The position numbers and the translations under genes were made by a program. Positions 41,017 to 45,820 of a stretch of 45,820 nucleotides of DNA are shown piece after piece (the first letter of the stretch is position 1; each line of letters opens with the position of its first letter). The stretch is from JAUILA01 sp964563925 (GTDB taxonomy: Bacteria; Bacteroidota; Bacteroidia; Cytophagales; Cyclobacteriaceae): NCBI GenBank assembly GCA_964563925.1, contig CAZLZD010000035.1, forward strand, positions 1-45,820. Reading direction: 5' to 3'. The notes below the pieces were generated by a model, which worked only from the letters and a program-made list of their open reading frames with translations, ran no database searches and was not told the origin of the DNA.

Positions 41017-41877
41017 TTATTTGGTTGGAAATCGGAGGTCCGCAAATTCTTTGGCCGTATTATATACGGCTTTTTCGATAGGTATCCGTTCGGTGGAAGA
41101 GCCTGTCCATATTCCGTCACAACTGGTGCTGTTCAGAATATGTTGGGCATCTTCAGGGGTTTCCAGCGCTGCGCCATGTGCTATAAGCATCAGGTCGGGC
41201 TTAATTTTACGCAGCGCCTTATTGGCTTCTTCCGTTCGCTCCGCGGTCTCTTCAATAGTTTCTCCTGAATCATAGCCTTTCAGTCCGCCTTTGGTCGTCC
41301 CCGCATGAAAGCAGAATATATCCGGCTGTGCTTCTTCCACCATCCGGAGGCTGTCTTCCAGGTTAAAGGCGAGGCCGATGGAAACCATGTCCATTTCTTT
41401 CGCAAGCCTGAGCATTGCAATTTCATTATCCAGGGTAATTCCACTTTTGGTAAGTACTTTATAGATCTCGCTGTCCTTGTCGACATAGCTGATCGACGGA
41501 CCAATATTGGAGACAGAGAATACCCCGATCCGTTTAAGGTCATCCAGGAACCAACGCATATCCTTAAGCGGGTCATTGGCGTTGATACATGCACAAATAA
41601 AGGCATCACCGCGGATGGCAGGCATGATGTCTTCCCGGGTATAGTCGAACGTCTGCTTGTTCGAATCCAGGATTGGCCACAACATGGACATGGTACCCAT
41701 GCCATTCGCCCTGAGACGCGCTCCCGAGAAGGTGTTAATGCAATCCGCCCCTGCTTTCTCAAGCAAACTGGCTACCAGGCCGCTGCCGGCACTGGCAATG
41801 AAAATGGGGATGCGGTTTTCGACTTTCTTACGGAGTCCGGACATAATTTCATCCCGGGATGTTCTGGGTACTATCAT
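41017..41877 (-). CDS. TIM-barrel protein of the phosphoenolpyruvate hydrolase-like family (PF09370)
   Basis: A protein of 286 residues with the barrel fold of the PEP-mutase/isocitrate-lyase-like superfamily. Segments IPIFIASAGSGLVAS, GADCINTFSGARLRANGMG and FICACINANDP, with IGPSISYVD and FCFHAGTTKGG later, match this family. Family members are named as putative phosphoenolpyruvate hydrolases, but this activity is not proven for this group. In plants the same domain is fused C-terminally to the Tm-1-like ATP-binding domain. It begins at ATG 41877, 30 bp after the aldolase-SDR stop, and 6 bp before the Tm-1-like gene. It is cytosolic and likely works with its neighbour as a complex. Confidence 0.87.
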   Translation of the reverse strand: MIVPRTSRDEIMSGLRKKVENRIPIFIASAGSGLVASLLEKAGADCINTFSGARLRANGMGTMSMLWPILDSNKQTFDYTREDIMPAIRGDAFICACINANDPLKDMRWFLDDLKRIGVFSVSNIGPSISYVDKDSEIYKVLTKSGITLDNEIAMLRLAKEMDMVSIGLAFNLEDSLRMVEEAQPDIFCFHAGTTKGGLKGYDSGETIEETAERTEEANKALRKIKPDLMLIAHGAALETPEDAQHILNSTSCDGIWTGSSTERIPIEKAVYNTAKEFADLRFPTK

Positions 41878-41907
41878 ACTGTTAATCTTATCGGTTCCTT
41901 CAATTTA

Positions 41908-43875
41908 TCAAATTACACGTTCATTTCCACCGTCAACGGGTACCTGGGCACCGGTTACCTTTGAGAAGGTGCTTCCGAGCATGGCCAGGACCAGGCTGGC
42001 AACGTCGGCGGAAGTAACTTCCTTTTTCAGCACGTTGTTGGTCTTGTATTCCTCCACCGTCAGGCCATAGTGGCTCGCCCTTGCTTTAAGGACCTCGTCG
42101 GTCCAGATAGCCGTATCATACACTGCATTCGGATGGACCGCATTGACACGGATACCGTGGGATCCCCATTCCAGGGCTGCTATTCTCACCAGCTGTGACA
42201 GTCCCGCCTTGGCCACCGAATAGGCAGCGGCACCCGGTCCGGGGGCGGGGACATTTTTAGAGCCTACCACCACGACCGCCGGGTCAATCCCGAGCTTCAG
42301 AAAAGGCAGCGCCCGGGAAAACAATTGCTGGTGGCTGGTCAGGTTAAGCTTCAGGCTATTCTCCCATGTGGCAGAATCCATGTCGGCTATTTTGGTACTC
42401 GGCGGAAAAGATCCCGCATTGGAAACCAGCATATCAAGTCCGCCGAAGTGCCGGATAATTTTGTCAAGTGCTCCTTCCACGGCCTCCGGATCGGTGATGT
42501 CCGTTTTCAGTCCGAGTACAGCCTTCCCCTCAAACATTTCCCCGACCGACGCGTCTATATCAAGGGCTGCCACTGAGGCACCGGCGGTTGTCAGTGCATG
42601 TACACAGGCTTTACCGATACCGCTGGCGGCCCCGGTGACCAGGGCGATCCTGCCCTGCATTTCCCTGGCAGCGCCTGCCTTTTTAAGTTTGGCCTGCTCA
42701 AGTTCCCAGTATTCCATCTCGAACAGGTCCTTTTCAGAGAGGGCCGTCCAGCCACCAAGCTGCTCTGCCTGATAGATCGCCTTTTGGGTATGGCGTGCAA
42801 TATCGTGGATGATGTCCAGGTGTTTGGGAGAAGGCCCGAAGGCCAGCGTACCGGTGCCGGTCAGGATGCCCCAGCGCGGGGCCGGGTCGAGCATGGTTTC
42901 TCCCTGGTGATGACGGTTAAAGTAGCCTTCATAGGATTTTTTAAATGTGTCTATGGCATTCTCCGGATCTTCATCGATAACAACCGGTATACGTTTGGTG
43001 CGTATGATGTGGTCAGGTGTAAGCGGCCCCCGGTCGGTAATGTCTTTTACATTCTCCAGGCTTGCGAATCCTGCGGCCGTCGGACTATCCTCAAGCCTCG
43101 AAAGCATGGCCTTTCCAGCTGCTTCAGAAACCTTCTTCCTTATGCCGGCCAGCACCAGTGAATCAGCTTTTCCAGGCCCGGCTGCCGGCACTTCTCCGAT
43201 GCCCTTGTCTTCCAGGTACGATTCGGCCATGGTCACCAGTTCAATCATTTTCTCATAGCTCTCACGCGCATCATTGGCGAAGGTAAACACCCCATGATGA
43301 AGCAAAACCATGCCTTCGATTGAATCCCAGTCCAGTCCGCGGGTCATCTCATGAATCTTTTTAGCCAGGATAAATCCGGGCATAACATAGGGGATGATCA
43401 GCACCCGGTCTCCATAGACCTCCTTGATGATGGCTTCCCCCTCAGGAGTATTTGAAAGTGTTACCACGGCATCTGCGTGGGTGTGATCCACAAACCGGAA
43501 CGGTATAATGGCGTGAAGGATTGCTTCCACTGAAGGGTTGGGGGCGGTCGGATCGGTCATGGCGATTCGCTGGTTGGTAACCATGTCACTGTCCGACAAC
43601 TCTGGGAGACCTGCCAGTTGCAGGAGGCGGTCCATCCGGACCGGGGCGAATCCCGGCGCTTCAATGGTAGCCAGGTCCCACCCACTGCCCTTGACCAGCA
43701 GCAATTCTTCGGGCTCCCCGAAAATATTCTCCCGGGTTACTTTGACCGATGTATTTCCTCCCCCATGCAGGACAAGGTCAGGGTTTTGACCCAGCAGCCG
43801 GGAGGTATATACCCGCAGGGCAAGCGGGTCATTACCGATTTCTTCAGCTTCCTCATTGTTCCATAAACTCTTCAT
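41908..43875 (-). CDS. Bifunctional class II aldolase / short-chain dehydrogenase
   Basis: A fusion of two enzymes, 655 residues (related bifunctional proteins have about 680-700). The N-terminal aldolase half has HGGGNTSVK near residue 37, the catalytic-type Glu117 in NPSVEAILHA, and zinc ligands HTHAD (His131, His133) and HHG (His194). The C-terminal SDR half has TGAASGIG at 414-421, VSNAG, and YSVAK (Tyr-x-x-x-Lys). It resembles the rhamnulose-1-phosphate aldolase/lactaldehyde dehydrogenase fusion (RhaE-like), but the neighbours (no rhamnose isomerase or kinase) argue against a rhamnose pathway. It could oxidise a hydroxy-acid and then cleave it, or cleave and then reduce. It lies between the hydrolase gene (7 bp) and the TIM-barrel gene (30 bp). 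Confidence 0.87.
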   Translation of the reverse strand: MKSLWNNEEAEEIGNDPLALRVYTSRLLGQNPDLVLHGGGNTSVKVTRENIFGEPEELLLVKGSGWDLATIEAPGFAPVRMDRLLQLAGLPELSDSDMVTNQRIAMTDPTAPNPSVEAILHAIIPFRFVDHTHADAVVTLSNTPEGEAIIKEVYGDRVLIIPYVMPGFILAKKIHEMTRGLDWDSIEGMVLLHHGVFTFANDARESYEKMIELVTMAESYLEDKGIGEVPAAGPGKADSLVLAGIRKKVSEAAGKAMLSRLEDSPTAAGFASLENVKDITDRGPLTPDHIIRTKRIPVVIDEDPENAIDTFKKSYEGYFNRHHQGETMLDPAPRWGILTGTGTLAFGPSPKHLDIIHDIARHTQKAIYQAEQLGGWTALSEKDLFEMEYWELEQAKLKKAGAAREMQGRIALVTGAASGIGKACVHALTTAGASVAALDIDASVGEMFEGKAVLGLKTDITDPEAVEGALDKIIRHFGGLDMLVSNAGSFPPSTKIADMDSATWENSLKLNLTSHQQLFSRALPFLKLGIDPAVVVVGSKNVPAPGPGAAAYSVAKAGLSQLVRIAALEWGSHGIRVNAVHPNAVYDTAIWTDEVLKARASHYGLTVEEYKTNNVLKKEVTSADVASLVLAMLGSTFSKVTGAQVPVDGGNERVI

Positions 43876-43882
43876 TGATCGT

Positions 43883-44656
43883 TCAGTTTATTGTTAGGTA
43901 ATTCATGAAATCCTGTATGGCATGATTGACTTTTTCTTTATGGGCAGACCTGTCCAGGTAACGGGACGGTACCCTGACCAGCTGGCTGTTGGGAAGCAGG
44001 CGATGCCAGGCTTCTGCCATGGCCCAGGGATGGAGCGGGTCGTCCCCGTTTCCGATTACAAGCGCGGGCAGGGTTATTAACGGAGGGGTTTTAGCGGGAC
44101 AGGGCTGGTCCCGGACCATAGCCCGGAGGATAACAGAAGTTGAATCCGGTTGGTCGCGGTCAAACATGCCTAAGATGGATTCAGCCGCGGCCGGTATTTC
44201 GTTTTGTATTTGGCGGAATGTTGCATTTTCTTCGAAAGCCTTTCTGCCGCCATTTTCCACATGATCGGCCACATCCAGTAAAATGCGGAGGTTTTCAGGG
44301 ATGGCGGAAAGGTGCCAGGCCGGACGAAGCAGGATGAGTCCGGCTACCCGTTCCGGGTAACGGCAGGCCATATTGACGGCAATTCCCGAACCCATGGATA
44401 AACCGCCGACAACCGCCCGGTAAATTCCCGCCAGGTCCATTATCCGGATGATCTCGTCGGTATAGATGTCGAAAGAAGGTGTGGCGGATCTGTCGAGCGG
44501 GTGATTCCCATGGCCCGGTACATCCGCGGAAAGCAGCCGTACGCCTTTGAGTTCGGTGAGTAATTCCTGGATCTGGGCATTACTTGCCCCCAGGCCATGC
44601 TGAAAAACGAGCGGTTTTCCTGATCCGCGGAGAAAATATGGCTGGGTGTACGTCAT
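43883..44656 (-). CDS. Alpha/beta hydrolase
   Basis: An alpha/beta-fold serine hydrolase of 257 residues. FQHGLGASN near residue 20 is the oxyanion-hole region, the nucleophile elbow is GGLSMGSG, the acid is likely in VIGNGDDPLHP, and the catalytic His is probably in the RSAHKEKVNHAI stretch near the C-terminus. It resembles small esterase/lactonase-type enzymes (for example 3-oxoadipate enol-lactonase relatives), but the substrate is unknown. ATG 44656 is preferred to TTG 44677: a candidate promoter overlaps the TTG start, which would make it untranscribed. It is the first gene of the four-gene operon, with its stop 7 bp before the aldolase-SDR start. It might open a lactone or an ester to feed the aldolase. 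Confidence 0.82.
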   Translation of the reverse strand: MTYTQPYFLRGSGKPLVFQHGLGASNAQIQELLTELKGVRLLSADVPGHGNHPLDRSATPSFDIYTDEIIRIMDLAGIYRAVVGGLSMGSGIAVNMACRYPERVAGLILLRPAWHLSAIPENLRILLDVADHVENGGRKAFEENATFRQIQNEIPAAAESILGMFDRDQPDSTSVILRAMVRDQPCPAKTPPLITLPALVIGNGDDPLHPWAMAEAWHRLLPNSQLVRVPSRYLDRSAHKEKVNHAIQDFMNYLTIN

Positions 44657-44674
44657 GGGCAGGTGTCGAATAGT

Positions 44675-44704
44675 CAAATTACGAACTAATGGAAAATAAT
44701 CAAT
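44675..44704 (-). promoter_or_regulatory. Candidate promoter of the hydrolase-aldolase-TIM-Tm1 operon
   Basis: On the minus strand ATTG (44704-44701), 19 nt, TAATTTG (44681-44675): close to the Bacteroidota consensus, with one base missing in the -7 box. It leaves a short leader before ATG 44656, and it excludes the TTG at 44677 as a start. Confidence 0.4.
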
Positions 44705-44839
44705 GAAGAACGGGAAATAGCCTGCAGTGAATATGTGAGCGGTCGGAAGACCTGATTAAAATCAGTACAAAAACGAACACAGGTCGGGGCGCGGCTTAGA
44801 TCAAATGCGTAGTTTTCATCCTGTATCAAATCAAAGACC

Positions 44840-45820
44840 GTGAATACTACCATTACAAAATCCGACGAGGTCGTCATCCTGTTTGCCGGTGACAGTGGCG
44901 ATGGTATACAGCTTACCGGCGGACAGTTTACCGAGACTGTTGAATTATTTGGAAACGACATCAGTACGTTCCCGAATTTCCCGGCCGATATCCGGGCCCC
45001 GATCGGCACCCTTTCCGGTGTTTCCGGTTTTCAGCTGAAGTTTGGAAGTGTGGAGGTCTATACCCCGGGCGACAAGTACGATGTCCTGGTGGTCATGAAT
45101 GCCGCGGCACTAAAGGTTAACCTTCCAAACCTGAAAAAAGGGGGGATCATCATTGCCAACCTGAGCGGTTTTGATGCCAAAAACCTCAAGCTGGCCAAAT
45201 ACATTGATGACGAGAACCCGCTCACCGATCATTCCCTCGACGGGTACGAGGTACACGCCATCGACATCACCAGCCTTACCAGGGAAGCCCTGAAGGATAC
45301 CTCGCTCGGGATGAAGGAGATAGACCGGTGCAAGAATATGTTTGTGCTGGGATTCGTTTACTGGATGTTCAGCCAGAATCCCGACAATACCATCCGCTTC
45401 ATCCGGGAGAAGTTCAAAAAGAAGCCCGAGATCGCGGAAGCCAATATCGAGGTGCTCAAGAAAGGGTACCACTTCGGGGATACCAGTGAAACCTTTACCA
45501 GCCGATTCCAGGTGGAAGCCGCCAAATTACCAAAGGGGCGGTACCGGAATATTAACGGAAATCAGGCGGTGGCACTCGGACTCATTGCCGCGGCTAAGCA
45601 TAATGGGCTCGACCTGTTCTATGCCAGCTACCCGATCACCCCTGCCTCAGACATTCTCCATGAACTGAGCAAGCACAAGAATTTTGGGGTGAAAACCTTC
45701 CAGGCCGAGGATGAAATTGCGGCGGTGTGTGCGGCCATTGGTTCCTCGTTTGCCGGCGGACTGGCGTCTACCGGCTCATCCGGACCCGGCATTGCCTTAA
45801 AAGGGGAGGCGCTGGGCCTG
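44840..45820 (+). CDS. korA: 2-oxoacid:acceptor oxidoreductase, alpha subunit (partial; runs off the window)
   Basis: The alpha subunit of a ferredoxin-dependent 2-oxoacid (probably 2-oxoglutarate) oxidoreductase. The frame is open from GTG 44840 to the last base, 327 residues. The gamma-like domain comes first: VVILFAGDSGDGIQ near residue 11, then TFPNFPADIRAPIGT (typical of the Kor-type alpha subunit). From about residue 190 the pyrimidine-binding domain begins (NQAVALGLIAAA, YPITPASDI, FQAEDEIAAV, GLASTGSSGPG). An in-frame TAG at 44810 and no ATG between make GTG the best start. The beta subunit should follow outside. The divergent hydrolase operon shares the 183-bp spacer. Confidence 0.9.
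   Translation, partial: MNTTITKSDEVVILFAGDSGDGIQLTGGQFTETVELFGNDISTFPNFPADIRAPIGTLSGVSGFQLKFGSVEVYTPGDKYDVLVVMNAAALKVNLPNLKKGGIIIANLSGFDAKNLKLAKYIDDENPLTDHSLDGYEVHAIDITSLTREALKDTSLGMKEIDRCKNMFVLGFVYWMFSQNPDNTIRFIREKFKKKPEIAEANIEVLKKGYHFGDTSETFTSRFQVEAAKLPKGRYRNINGNQAVALGLIAAAKHNGLDLFYASYPITPASDILHELSKHKNFGVKTFQAEDEIAAVCAAIGSSFAGGLASTGSSGPGIALKGEALGL

Noticed and set aside
42325..43161. Plus-strand frames opposite the aldolase-SDR gene
   Set aside because: They are shadows of the 655-residue minus-strand gene, whose two active sites are complete, and they have no motifs of their own.
41908..43875. Rhamnose catabolism for the aldolase-SDR gene
   Set aside because: No rhamnose isomerase, kinase, transporter or regulator is nearby; the neighbours are a hydrolase and the Tm-1 pair.

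Overview
The window looks like a scaffold from a draft or metagenome-assembled genome of a free-living, probably marine or saline, member of the Bacteroidota or a close relative. The main signs are: a near-perfect Bacteroidota-type promoter (TTTG, 19 nt, TAxxTTTG) in front of a tRNA gene without an encoded CCA end; many lipoproteins with a Cys lipobox; four exported sulfatases; a PepSY protein; an ABC permease fused to an M1 peptidase; and a ferredoxin-type 2-oxoacid oxidoreductase. Two runs of exactly 100 N interrupt genes. They are scaffolding gaps, because the reading frame differs on the two sides. I cannot place the class or genus.

Layout. 1-1486: end of a UDP-sugar cassette (Ugd then UDP-xylose synthase), convergent with an AsmA-like gene (1487-3982). 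4086-5690: first sulfatase. 5703-6223: tRNA-Val with its promoter, a composite of terminators and inverted repeats, and a 71-bp duplicated REP-like element. 6249-10688: mixed genes (ABA4-like membrane protein, DUF4177, two outer-membrane barrels, a serine hydrolase broken by a gap, a lipoprotein). 10723-10877: a small, probably frameshifted membrane gene. 10938-13106: a molybdenum hydroxylase large subunit without its FeS partner. 13333-15638: sulfatase plus YdjC-type deacetylase. 15753-20281: ABC ATPase plus permease-M1 fusion. 20496-24469: two sulfatases and galactokinase. 24731-25318: a conserved exported lipoprotein of unknown function. 25375-27554 (minus): carotenoid oxygenase of the animal BCO/RPE65 type with a short-chain dehydrogenase. 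27739-29407 (minus): exported EF-hand protein and an App1-like phosphatase. 29628-35329: complete RND efflux operon (outer membrane factor, adaptor, pump). 35336-37185 (minus): tiny lipoprotein, topoisomerase IB, PepSY protein. 37523-39610: penicillin-acylase-family hydrolase. 39784-44656 (minus): four-gene operon of alpha/beta hydrolase, aldolase-dehydrogenase fusion, TIM-barrel protein and Tm-1-like ATP-binding protein. 44840-end: start of a 2-oxoacid:acceptor oxidoreductase alpha subunit.

How the genes work together. The sulfatases, deacetylase and galactokinase point to use of sulfated, acetylated, galactose-containing polysaccharides, though no SusCD pair, glycoside hydrolase or sulfatase-maturing enzyme is in the window. 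The carotenoid oxygenase-SDR pair, and a distant ABA4-like gene, suggest apocarotenoid or retinoid chemistry. The best candidate for an undescribed system is the 39784-44656 operon. It holds the two halves of the plant Tm-1 protein as separate adjacent genes, beside an aldolase-dehydrogenase fusion and a hydrolase, which reads as a catabolic route for an unknown hydroxy-acid or sugar-acid substrate.
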